From Manihot esculenta (Eukaryota; Streptophyta; Magnoliopsida; Malpighiales; Euphorbiaceae), in the NCBI RefSeq assembly GCF_001659605.2, contig NC_035161.2:36901231-36965230 (forward strand): 64,000 bases of DNA. Direction: 5' to 3'. Made by a program: the position numbers and the translations under genes. The notes beneath the pieces were generated by a model. The model saw nothing but the letters and a program-made list of their open reading frames with translations. It was not told where the DNA came from and did not search any database. This document shows, in pieces, positions 23,638 through 33,804 of this stretch. The stretch's first letter is position 1; each line of letters begins with the position of its first letter.

Positions 23638-24291
23638 TTATCCTCCAAGATTTTTACGAATCTTCATGACGTCTTGAGTAGTAATTTGAAATGCTTTCTT
23701 CACCACATCATCTGGGATGTAGGGATTTGATGTAAATGCTGCTAGAGAAGCTATTTGGGCTCCTGGATTTTGGCTACTGAGTCCAGAAACAGCTAGTGCT
23801 GGGGCTGATTCCAGGTTGAACAGAAAATGAATTAATCCTTTTGGAAACACAAACGACTCTCCAACACGTAACTGTTGAGTATACAAACCATTAGAAGTAT
23901 CAACAAAACCCACAAGGATTGAACCCTTAAGACAAATAGTGACTTCAGAGGCTCGCGGGTGAGAATGAGGCGGAACGACTCCATTTGCAGCTATATCAAC
24001 TCGGGCTAGAGATAAGCCCAAGGTGTTCAACCCTGGTAAGTTAGCAACGGTGGTGAGCGTCACATTGAAGCCAAAAGGGTTGGCTCGAGTGTTCCCAGGC
24101 TTGGCAAGAGCTGAAGTGGTGAAATGGGCAGTAGTTACCAGCTTCGGATTGATACAAGGTACACCATTCAAATAAAAAGAAGGTTTTGGATCTGCAACGC
24201 AATAATCTTGAAGTGATTCTGGGTCCGATTTAGCTAGGCCCAGTAGAAGGGGCAGGGTAAGGAATGTGTAGAGCAAGAAAGACATTTCCAT
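23638..24291 (-). CDS. Germin-like protein, secreted cupin, intronless
   Basis: Apoplastic cupin of the germin-like family; members are manganese proteins with superoxide dismutase or oxalate oxidase activity, or act as wall receptors. The 217 aa from ATG 24291 begin with a signal peptide (MEMSFLLYTFLTLPLLLGLA). Cys31 and Cys46 form the expected N-terminal disulfide pair, and NVT at 76-78 is a glycosylation site. Germin box 1 holds His109, His111 and Glu116 (PPHSHPRASE) and box 2 holds His155 (FPKGLIHF), the four metal ligands. The frame is open 55 codons further upstream, but a TATA box 54-65 bp before this ATG shows that extension to be promoter. Activity type cannot be told from sequence. 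Confidence 0.95.
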   Translation of the reverse strand: MEMSFLLYTFLTLPLLLGLAKSDPESLQDYCVADPKPSFYLNGVPCINPKLVTTAHFTTSALAKPGNTRANPFGFNVTLTTVANLPGLNTLGLSLARVDIAANGVVPPHSHPRASEVTICLKGSILVGFVDTSNGLYTQQLRVGESFVFPKGLIHFLFNLESAPALAVSGLSSQNPGAQIASLAAFTSNPYIPDDVVKKAFQITTQDVMKIRKNLGG

Positions 24292-24344
24292 GTGGTGGCC
24301 TCCGTGTGAGTAAGGTGATATTGGGAAAACAAAACACGAGTTAT

Positions 24345-24356
24345 GCTTATATAGTG
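24345..24356 (-). promoter_or_regulatory. TATA box of the germin-like gene
   Basis: On the minus strand the text reads cactatataagc, 54-65 bp upstream of the ATG at 24291. This implies a very short leader and decides between the candidate start codons. Confidence 0.65.
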
Positions 24357-24728
24357 GATGGAAGATGGCGGTGTTCATTACAAATGGGAGATTGAGTAGC
24401 TTAGGAGCATTAAGGAGAAAACAGCAAGGCAAGTTAAGGGAACGGCAGGAGCCCACATGAGTACAATGTGCTAAAAATTTCCTGGATTATGCTTATTTGC
24501 TACTCTCTTTTTTTACTTAAGGTGGTAAGAGATTATCATTGTACTCGGTAAATTGAGAAAGAAAAAAAATCCCCACATGAATATATAAAATAATATATTA
24601 TCCATAATAAATATGTATTATGAATGAAATCTTCTCACAATGAATATATTCTTTATTTATTATATATAAAAATATTTTATAAATGTTTATATTGAACACT
24701 AGCATAAATTATAAATATATTTTTTTAT

Positions 24729-24849
24729 TTGACCAACTCTATGTTTTTTTTGTTGAAATAGGGATTAGGGTAGTCGAACCTTAAACCTTTCAAGACTACA
24801 GGATGCACTTTCCATCAGACTAAGCCTTGGAGTGCTTGACCAACTCTAT
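24729..24849 (-). mobile_element. Short tRNA-like SINE, copy 2, with 14-bp target-site duplication
   Basis: A roughly 93-bp body (24743-24835) lies between perfect copies of ttgaccaactctat (24729-24742 and 24836-24849). On the minus strand it begins GCACTCCAAGGC, has an A-box word TTAGTCTGATGG at 24823-24812, a B-box word GGTTCGACTA at 24780-24771 and an A-rich tail. A-box offset (base 13) and box spacing (43 nt) match copy 1 at 12225-12350. Its B box is closer to the tRNA consensus than that of copy 1. Confidence 0.85.
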
Positions 24850-25380
24850 TTAATATTAATAATTTATTATATAAAATATTATACATTTTAAATCTGTAAA
24901 GTTTTACTTCATTAATATTTTAAAGTTTTATTAATTTATAATACATACAAAAGTGAAAATAAGTGTTAAATGAATTTTTGGAGGGCTAAGTCTCGTATGA
25001 CATTATAACATGTGGATGTGGGCCAACCACTCTCTCATCGTTCATTTTTTGGAGGGCCCACCAAATTTCTTCCTTCAACATCAAGTGTTTGTCTTGCCTT
25101 GGCAAGAAGGTGTGGAAATGGACCATTCTTGTTCTTGAAATCAGTTGGGGGAAGGAAAATCGATGGAGGAGATAATGTGCGTGATTGATGATCTGTATCA
25201 AGATAATTCAGAAAGCAAAAACCAAAAATTTAAATCAACAAAAACAGGAATTGATTACAATTGAATTCATCGTTATCTCAGAATCTTTGATTGTGTAAAA
25301 AAAAAAAAAAAATTCATTCCAACAAATTCAAAAATAATATTTTTGTCATGTTAAAAGAAGAAAAGATGAAGAAAGAACGG
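24850..25380. other. Intergenic DNA upstream of the WVD2-like gene
   Basis: AT-rich, with no gene seen. The minus-strand frame at 24986-25201 has no family motif. The presumed promoter and first untranslated exon of the WVD2-like gene follow at about 25380-25623. Confidence 0.5.
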
Positions 25381-25623
25381 AACAGAAAGAAATCGTTTGT
25401 GGGTAGGAGTCATAAGCTGGCAGTGGCTGGACGATACTTTAATCTGTCTGTAGCTGGCTCGACTCTCAGTGTCTTACTATCCATCTCTATCTACTTCACT
25501 GTGCTAGTGCTACTTTTCAATGGTGGGCCTTTTCCCATCTTGTTTTTTCCCGGCTGATCTGATCACGGTGTTGCCTTTTCTCTGGACTTGACTCATTATA
25601 GAAAGATATCTGATTTCTCCAAG

Positions 25624-26494
25624 GTAATGTAATCATGACGGATAATTTAAATTTAACCAGTAGTTTGTGATTTCTCCGTCCAATCTGTTTGTTTTCTTGA
25701 ATATCCCATTAATTATGCCAACTAATCTTTAATTTCTTGCTTCTTTTACATATTTTTGGTGTTTTCCTGTTCAAATTTTGGAAATTTGCTGCTAGGAATC
25801 TTTAGGGAAGTCGCAATTATTCCACTTTCTTAGTTTTCTTTCATTTGAATAGTGGAGGAACCAAAATCTAATTCATTTTATGAAAAATTACACGGGTTGT
25901 TATCTCTGCTTTGTGATTATGGACGCTTTCACTCTTGATGTAATTTTTCTGTCTTGATGATTGAATTTATGATTCGGTAACTTCCACAAGTACGACAAAC
26001 AGACAAGGCTGCCCATTAATGTGAAAAGGGGAAGTGATAAAAGGAAAAGGGCAAATTTTAGGAAGGAGGGGGTGAAGACAGATATATATATAGAGAGAGA
26101 GATTATCTTGAAACACAATAATATGCCCATCCATGCCTTTTTCTTGTTCAGTTCTTGCTTTTCTTCAAGTTTTCTTTTTGTCTCCTTTGTGAATATCTTA
26201 TACTTTATCATTGTAAGTGGGCTTCAATGAATTCATCTCTTCTGTTGAGTGTTAATGGGCAAATGAATAATGGCTGCATTAAGCAGTGAAGATAAGGTTC
26301 TGTTATTATTTGTCTGTGACAAGTGGCCATTTTGCTACAAATTTGGTTTCCGTTCATTGTTTTCTTGAATTTGTTTTTTCTGTAATATATTGTTTTTTGA
26401 TTACCGATACATAATCACAAGATTCATGCAGTTTGTATTATGAGTTGTCATTCTGTTTCTTTCTTGGATTTTGGTTTTTGTGTTATATGAACAG
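25624..26494 (+). other. Probable 5' UTR intron of the WVD2-like gene
   Basis: A donor (ctccaag/gtaatg) at 25623/25624 and an acceptor (gaacag/atgggg) at 26494/26495 would remove 871 bp and put the first coding base exactly at the exon start. The preceding 250 bp are GC-richer than the flanks, as expected of a leader exon. The exon itself is inferred. Confidence 0.5.
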
Positions 26495-29400
26495 ATGGGG
26501 GAGACAGCTACTTCCGGTCGTGCTCTTCAAGTGTCAGTTTCATTAGGTAGATTTGAGAATGATTCATTGTCTTGGGAGAAATGGTCATCTTTCTCGCAGA
26601 ACAAGTACATGGAGGAAGTTGAGAAGTGTGCCACACCTGGATCTGTAGCTGAGAAAAAGGCTTACTTTGAAGCTCATTACAAAAAGATTGCTACCAGGAA
26701 AGCTGAGCAGCTGAGTCAGGAGAAGCAAGTGGAACATGACTCACTAGGGTCAAATGATCAAAATAGTGGAGATCTCATTGGAAAAGCTCATGGTATAGAT
26801 TCTGAATTTGATAGTCCCATTAGCCAAACTTCTGCTGAAGGGACTGGGCAAGAAACCAAATTGGATAATGAGTTGTGTTCTGGCCAAGTTGATGCAGTTG
26901 ATGAAGATGCTGCAATCAGTATAGAAGGTCAAGGCTCATTGATTGAAACATTGGAAGAAGATCTGGATAGCAGACTAAATGGTCCCACATTGAAGAGGAC
27001 AGAAGAAGCTTGTTTAGCTAAAGAAGAGAAAAATTTGTACACAGAGTCTCAAGAAATGAAGGACTCACCAAAGAACTTGGACAAAGAGATAGAAAGTATT
27101 GTTGCAATTAAAGAGGAAAATATCAAGTTAGATCATCGAAAGGAATCTGAAAAGGTGATTAATTTCACTACGAATCCATTGATTTTTGTAGGGAAATTCT
27201 TAAACATGAAGATTGCTCTCTACGTCTCTTGAAATATTGGTGCTTTTCTAATTTTGATGTCTCATAAATTTTGTTGCTTTTGTCCATTTAGACTTCTCCA
27301 TTGCATAAGATCAGAGACATGACAAGGATAAAGAAGAAAGTGGCATCACCTGTAGCTAAATCAGCCCAAGTTTCCACGCCGAAGGCCCCAGAGACAATGC
27401 CAACTTCTAGCACATTGTCCACGTTGCAGCCATTCACGAAGAAAGTAACTGGTTCATCCTTACCAGAGGGCGATAATCTGTCTGTGGGTGGAAGCAAGAA
27501 AGTGATTTCTAAATCCTTGCATTCGTCTCTTAGTCTGGATGCTCCAAATTCTGATCCCGCTACTCATGCACCGCCTCCTATTACAGCTACTCGAAGTTCA
27601 TTTATTATGGAGAAAATGAAGGATAAGGACATTGTCAAACGAGTATTTAAGACATTCCAAAACAATTTTAACCAGTTGAAGGCCTCAGCTGAAGAGAGAT
27701 CTTTGGCAGCAAAGCAGGTTTGTCATCTAATTACATTTAACCACTGGAAGGAACCCCTTTCTACCACATAACTAGTCATGTTTGGTTTGTTGAATGTCAA
27801 ATCTCAATTTACTCGGGCAGGTGACCACAAAGGGGACAGAAGCTAAGGTTTCCAATTCTCTGACTCCTCAAAAAGAGAACGCAGGGTAACATTTTGGATT
27901 CTCCACTTTGTAAAAATGCATACCAAAGCTTGTTTCCAACTCCCTTTTCTTGAAAGTTCAGAGTTACATTGGATGCTTTGTTAGGTCTTTCAAAACGGCT
28001 AGTATGGACAAAAAAACTGGTAAGGCGGCCCCATCTTCTTTTGGCTTGAAAAGCGATGAAAGGGCAGAGAATAGGAAGGAGGTATATGTTGGACCCTTAG
28101 CCTTCTGTCTGTTTCACGTAGCCATGGAATCATTTGACAATATTTTAGATTACTTGAAGATGTGGGTCATTCTCCATTAGCTGTTTAAAATTTGGATCTC
28201 TTTCATGATTTGTTCAGTTTTCTAAGGAACTGGAAGAGAAATGGAAAGCAAAAGATGCTAAGAGCACGTGCCTCCAAACAAAATCAAAGGTATGCTTCAA
28301 CCTTCTAACATTTCCATTGGTTGGAGATGCCAGTTTGGTCTGAACAAGAAAGTTTCGAAATGTATGTGTGTAACTGTGTGTATATGTGTGCATATATGTA
28401 TCTATGTATGTGCTGTAATATTTTCTGGTTAAGGTTTGCTTGGGTGATTGGATGTTCCCTGCATGTTACTGTCACAGGATCATAAATAATACGACCATAG
28501 GTTTCAATGAAATTTGATTGGCATGTTTTGACATTTTATGCTGATCACAGCAGGAGAAAGAAGTGGAGATAAGAAAGATAAGACACAGCCTTAATTTCAA
28601 ATCTACACCCATGCCAGGTTTTTATCGGGGACAAAAGGTGTCTAAAAGCCCTTCAGATAAGGTATGTCATATCTGTGAGTCCTTTTCATTTTCACAGCAG
28701 AATGTTTAAAAGAAGCGACTCCTCTTTTACATATACTAATATGTGCCCACCAACATTTTCTTCATTGTTGGTGGAGATAAAAAAAATTGATGCAGGATTT
28801 ATAGAGATTTTAGGACTAATTATTTTAAGAAGAAATATAGGAAATAGTCTCTTTATTATTCAGGAATTTTGTGTTGATTTGGGATTCATATTTAGGGTTC
28901 CCTTTGTATTTCTTATTTAGGGTTCCAAATCCTAATACTAATAGGATATGAATAATTCTACTATAAACACCTTACTTCTCTAGGAAATTGGTAGACCTTT
29001 TTCTTTTTCTTGTGATTGACTATTAATTTAAGAATTAATAGAAGTTGAGAATTTGTCCATTGGCTCTAAAGGAAATTGGAAAATTTCATGTCTAACTGAT
29101 GCATTTAAAAATAATTTTATCAATCTATTAATGAAAAAGGGAAAGAATGAATTCAAGTTACTTACATTATACGTTTCTGTTTGAGCTTCTTACCATCTTC
29201 AATGTCTAATTTTCAGAACATTCTAATTTATGGATTTTAAGAAAATAAAGCAAACAATAAAATGTTCACATCTTTAAGGTGAAACATTTGGATACCGGTA
29301 GAGGGAGGGTTTCGTTGTGTAATTCAAGGGCCAAATTAACCTCCCAAGTCCTCAAGGATAAGTGGAAAAAGAATATAGTCCCCATTCTCTTAATTCTTCT

Positions 29401-29669
29401 TTAGGACTGAAGGAAAAATATACATGCTTAAGCACTGCATTTTTCCTTCTGGTTGTTCTTTCAATCATTTCAGATTCCCACTTAATGAGCTGGCATGGCT
29501 GACATATATTGGCCTAGTTTTGATAGTTTCCTTGATCGTTAGAAAAAAAATTGTGTTTTTGCGACAATGATTTTTTCTTTTTTGAGATTCCAGAAGAGAG
29601 CTTTATACATATGTAAGCTATCTATGATGATTGTATGTGCAGGAGGGTTCCAGGACACTTGGGACATAG
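26495..29669 (+). CDS. WVD2-like / TPX2-domain microtubule-associated protein (6 coding exons)
   Basis: Plant protein that binds cortical microtubules through a C-terminal TPX2 domain and affects anisotropic growth. Coding exons: 26495-27154, 27292-27717, 27821-27885, 27985-28081, 28218-28289, 28551-28661 and a probable 27-nt last exon 29643-29669, for 485 aa. The N-terminus has the family block GRFENDSLSWEKWSSFSQNK followed by MEEVEKCATPGSVAEKK. The middle is acidic and low in complexity. The TPX2 region runs over four exons: SSFGLKSDERAENRKE, FSKELEEKWKAK, RHSLNFKSTPMPGFY. The frame is also open upstream of ATG 26495 without another ATG. Exon 28551 has a CAG-CAG double acceptor. The last tiny exon is the least certain part; an alternative acceptor at 29217 would give another short tail. 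Confidence 0.88.
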
Positions 29670-31205
29670 AAGCATTCACCATCTACCAAGCGTACAAGAT
29701 ATTATGAAATGTCTGAAGCAAACAGCAGGTTATGTGCTTTGGTCCACCACTTCTGCTTCAGAGGCGGCACTTATGGGCAAGGACAATATTAATCTAAGAA
29801 GTGTTATTCTAGTTAGGATAGTCTCACCAGGCAAACATAATAATGCAACTCATTAGTCACCATCTGTATATTGTCCAGATAGAGCATGTTAAATGTCTCA
29901 GGTTTCTTAGGCCTCTCTCACCTGATGCATAAATTGCAGTAATTTGTCCTCCAAAAATAGGAATCTATGAACCTTGGAATTTATTGCAACCATTTATTTT
30001 CAACGGCATTAAGGCTTATTGGTTTCGTAAACACGTTTATGTAGCAACTGCTTTTTTTTCCCTGTGCACTGCAGATCAATGTAACCTCTGCTGTCTCTAG
30101 TAAATCCTCTGGTACTACTTATACAGAAGTACAAAACTAGAGGTTGTGTCTCCGATTTGCCTTTTTAGTAGAATAAATTTCGAACAGAGGTTAGATGGTT
30201 ATTGCATGGAATTCCATTTTTAGAAACATTTTTGCTCTTTGATAGTTATCTGGACCAAGCCTATTCCAGTTATTCCTTGATATACAACAAAAAGGGAGTA
30301 GCTTTTTCCTCTTTAATAGTCAAATTACCCATTTCTCCTCGAAATGGATGCATTTGTTTGGAGAAACGACGTGGATGTTAGCTCTGTCAAAGCTAAGCAG
30401 GTAGAAGATGGACGGCAAAGGCCGTGGAATGCCCCTGTGGGCTTTTTTTTTTTTTTTCTTAATTCCCTCCAATTAGATTTTTTTTAAGGTTGCTAAAATG
30501 ATCACCACTTCTAATATGTGATACATGGCTAGGAATTCAATCCTATAAATATATTTATATTAATAGTCACTCGCATAAAGTTCTCTCTCTGTCAACAATA
30601 TCATTCCCTTTCAGGGGCAGGCTGTGGAAAAATGACAACTCTCAAACATCTTGGTGTTAAAGATTACAAACTGGATAGTAATTCATCTCCCAAATAGTTC
30701 AGAATAGATTTCACTTTGATATACTTAACGGTCATTCAGCAAATGATTATGGGTCTCACATTTGGTCAAAGTTTCAATCTAGGAACTGAAGAAAATTTCA
30801 GCATATCAATAAGCATAATCATTCAACTACAGAGGAATCCATGGAAATTACCCTGATTGAGGCGTGTTTGTTTGCAACATTTTGTCGTATTCTTTTGGAT
30901 CCTGATGTGAATGGTTGAAGAATGCTTTTCAAGAGCCACTAATGCTGTTTTACCCATTAAATTGATGTTACAGATACTGTTCGCAGAATCCCCCAAAAAA
31001 GAACTCAGCAATAGATTTTGGTGGAGAATTGGATAATGGAGTGAATCCATCAAACCAAATATAAGATCTCCAAACTAAGGCAAAGCAAAAACTTAGAATT
31101 GACATACTAAACCTTGCCAAAGTTTAGAAAAGAATCTGATGATTTCAAAAAACATTTATGATTTTAACATCTCCATTTTTTGTGTATAACAGCTATATAC
31201 ATTGC
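29670..31205. other. Convergent region between the WVD2-like and formin genes
   Basis: Expected to hold the 3' UTRs of both genes. A somewhat GC-richer piece at 30340-30450 precedes a T run at 30448-30461; I do not recognise it. No supported gene. Confidence 0.5.
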
Positions 31206-33804
31206 TCAAAAATCAGTATCTGATTCACTTGAACTGCTACTGGACTTTTCCTTCAAGAAATGTTCAGGCAAGTTTGGGAACCTCACTGGCATTGGTGATG
31301 CGGCTGGTGTCTTGGATGAGGAGCCAAAACCTGGAGAGGATGTTTTCCTTTTTTGCAGATTTCGAGCAATTTCGACGCAGACGTTATCAACCATGTTTAG
31401 AAAGTCTTTGATTATGAGAAACATTTGAAGTGAATGTGCTTGTTTGTTCTTGGAAGCTCCTGTTTGATAATACTCCGTTGTTTTCTTTACAAGCTCCATT
31501 ATCCTAATTTGCTCATCTTTCAATACCTTAAGTTCTTCCTCTGCTGCTTCAGTAAAAGCTTTCATCTCGCTTGCAAATGCTTCTTCCCCATTAGCAGCAC
31601 ATTGCAAAGCAATTAGCCTAACTTCTTCTATGCGAGCTGTGAGAGCTGAGCAAGTGCCTGCAAAGGCTTCATAATCTATTTTGGCTGCTTTCTTTACATT
31701 ATTGAATTCAGAACTGAGACCTCCGACCACTGGTAATCCCAGCATTATATATTCCTGTTCTCTTTCATCCCTCAACGGTGAATTTTTACTGCTGCTGCTG
31801 TTGTTGCTACTCCTGCTGCTGCTTCTACTCGAGCTTCGGTTCAGGCTTCGATTTCTGGTGATAACACAGCGTTTTCCCTCTGACCGGACAACCTCCTCAA
31901 CAATGAAATGGAGTAGAGTTGTTTTCCCATCGGCGGATTTAACATCGGATAACTTTCGAAGGGAACTTAAATTGAATGCTTGTGCATTTCCTCTTGAAGT
32001 CCCTGCATTCATTCGATTACCAGCTTTGAGGATTGCTTCCAAAAGTTTAACGAAAAGTCCTCTATTTCTAAGCTCTTTGCAGCCTAGTTCAAGTGTTCCC
32101 AGAGAATCCTTGAACTGGCGAATGTCTGAATCGTAATTCAATCTGAAAAGCATTGCATTAAGGAGAGTAAAAGCTGAAGGAACAGCTTTCAGAAGATGGT
32201 ACAGGAAAAACTCAGCATCTGCAAGTCTAAGAGGGTCTCCATCGAATTCAAGAATTAGAGACTCCTCTTCTTTGGTTGGAGCAATTCTCAAAAGCTTTTC
32301 AAGAGCCTCTGCATTCAACCCCTGCCCGTCAGTTAACGCATCAAGGATCTCTTCCCGTGTTATTCCCAGAGATTTAAGCACAATTGCTATGTTCTGTGAT
32401 TTTCTGACATCAAGAATAGCAATCTGCCCTAGGGAGCTGCCGTTCTGACTATCGCTTGTTTCCCCTTTCCTGGGGGATCTTCTATTGGTTGCCACGTATC
32501 CAAACAGGGCCTCCATAAGATCATCATCGACCCTGAATTTGCATGGAGAAAGTTTGAGAATCGACACAGAAACGGCAAGCAATTTTAGTAAAACCAAAAT
32601 GATAAATTACAATTTACCTGAAAGAGCCGCCACCAATTTTGTCCCACACCATGGAATCATCAGTATTGTTCACTTTATCCCAATGCAACGGTTTCAGTTT
32701 TATCCCAGTGGACTTCCCAGGATTGCCCTTATTTGCCATCCCTTTAGCCGCTGGAGGTATCGGACCAACTGCCTTAGGTGCCGGAGGTGGTGGTGTATTA
32801 TTTTTCTTTGCTGTGATTGCAGGTGGAGGTGGTGGTGGTGTATCATCTGTCTTTTTTGGGATTGGAGGTGGAGGTGGTGGTGTATTATTTTTCTTTGCTG
32901 TGATTGCAGGTGGAGGTGGAGGTGGTGGTGGTGGTGTATTATTTGTCTTTGTGGGGATAGGAGGAGGTTGCGGCGGCAAAGGTGGTCCTGCTGATGGTGG
33001 TGGAGGGAGATGAGAAAGATGTGATGCTTGACTTGGTAAATTCGATTTTTCCACGGCCTTCATGACCATCTCCGATTGAGGATCAATGTAGGAAGCCATA
33101 ATTCCGTCAGTACTACCAGTTTTTGGCACAACTTCATTAATATGGGAAACGGATGACTTCCCTTTAAGCAAAGGAATTTCTTGTATGGGCTCAGATTTCC
33201 TGCGCCGCCCATTTCTCGCTTGGACCGTCTCATCATCTTCTTCTTTTTCCTGAAAACTGCTATTCTTGCTTTCCTCCTCAAGCTTTTTCCAATAAAGCAC
33301 ATCCAATCCATTATCATCAACAATCACACCCTTAAAACTATCATTAACTTGCGAAAACTGATCATCATTAGGCACAGGAGGCGGAGGGTGGTCTCTCCCA
33401 GAAATAGTATCCTCTCTCTTGTTTCTGCGACGTGCAACAACATACCTCTGCACGAAACACAAAAGCAAGGTGGCGATGACAAGAGTGCTGATAGCAGTAG
33501 CAGCTACTGCCTTGGCAACGGTTGTCCGCAAGGACGAATCCGATGCAAGCAGAGCCGGTATTGATGGTCGGGGAGAAGAAGAGTTGGGCTCGGTAGGTGA
33601 AGGTGCAGGAGGGGGAGAAGGAGAAGGAGGAGGAAGAAGAGAAGGAGTAGGAGAAGGAGAAGGCGAAGGAGAAGGCGAAGGAGAAGGAGGAAATTGAATT
33701 GGAAAAGGATAGAAAGTTTCAAAATTCTGAGAATTGGATTGAGAATAAGAGAAAGGAACAAGAGCAGAAATGAAGAAAAGAAAGAAGAAGCATGAGATTG
33801 CCAT
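31206..33804 (-). CDS. Class I formin-like protein (2 coding exons)
   Basis: Plasma-membrane actin nucleator that anchors filaments to the membrane and wall. Exons: 33804-32618 and 32532-31206, one 85-bp GT-AG intron, 837 aa. Domains in order: signal peptide (MAISCFFFLFFISALVPFS, 1-22); extracellular Ser-Pro repeats (about 40-80), like wall extensins; one membrane segment (about 96-118); a cytosolic acidic linker; an FH1 domain (about 266-346) with runs of up to nine prolines and a duplicated AITAKKNNTPPPP unit; then FH2 from GIKLKPLHWDKV (about 367) to near 815, with the diagnostic GNRMNAGTSRGNAQAF. A Ser/Arg-rich loop interrupts FH2 after VEEVVRSEGKR, as in other class I members. The start at 33804 is the first ATG and opens the signal peptide. 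Frames on the plus strand over FH1 are complements of the proline codons. Confidence 0.95.

Noticed and set aside
24292..24456. N-terminal extension of the germin-like protein
   Set aside because: A TATA box lies within this stretch and the signal peptide starts at 24291.
32485..33697. Plus-strand ORFs rich in Gly or in Glu/Gly over the formin gene
   Set aside because: They are complements of the proline and Ser-Pro codons in FH1 and the extracellular domain of the formin on the minus strand.
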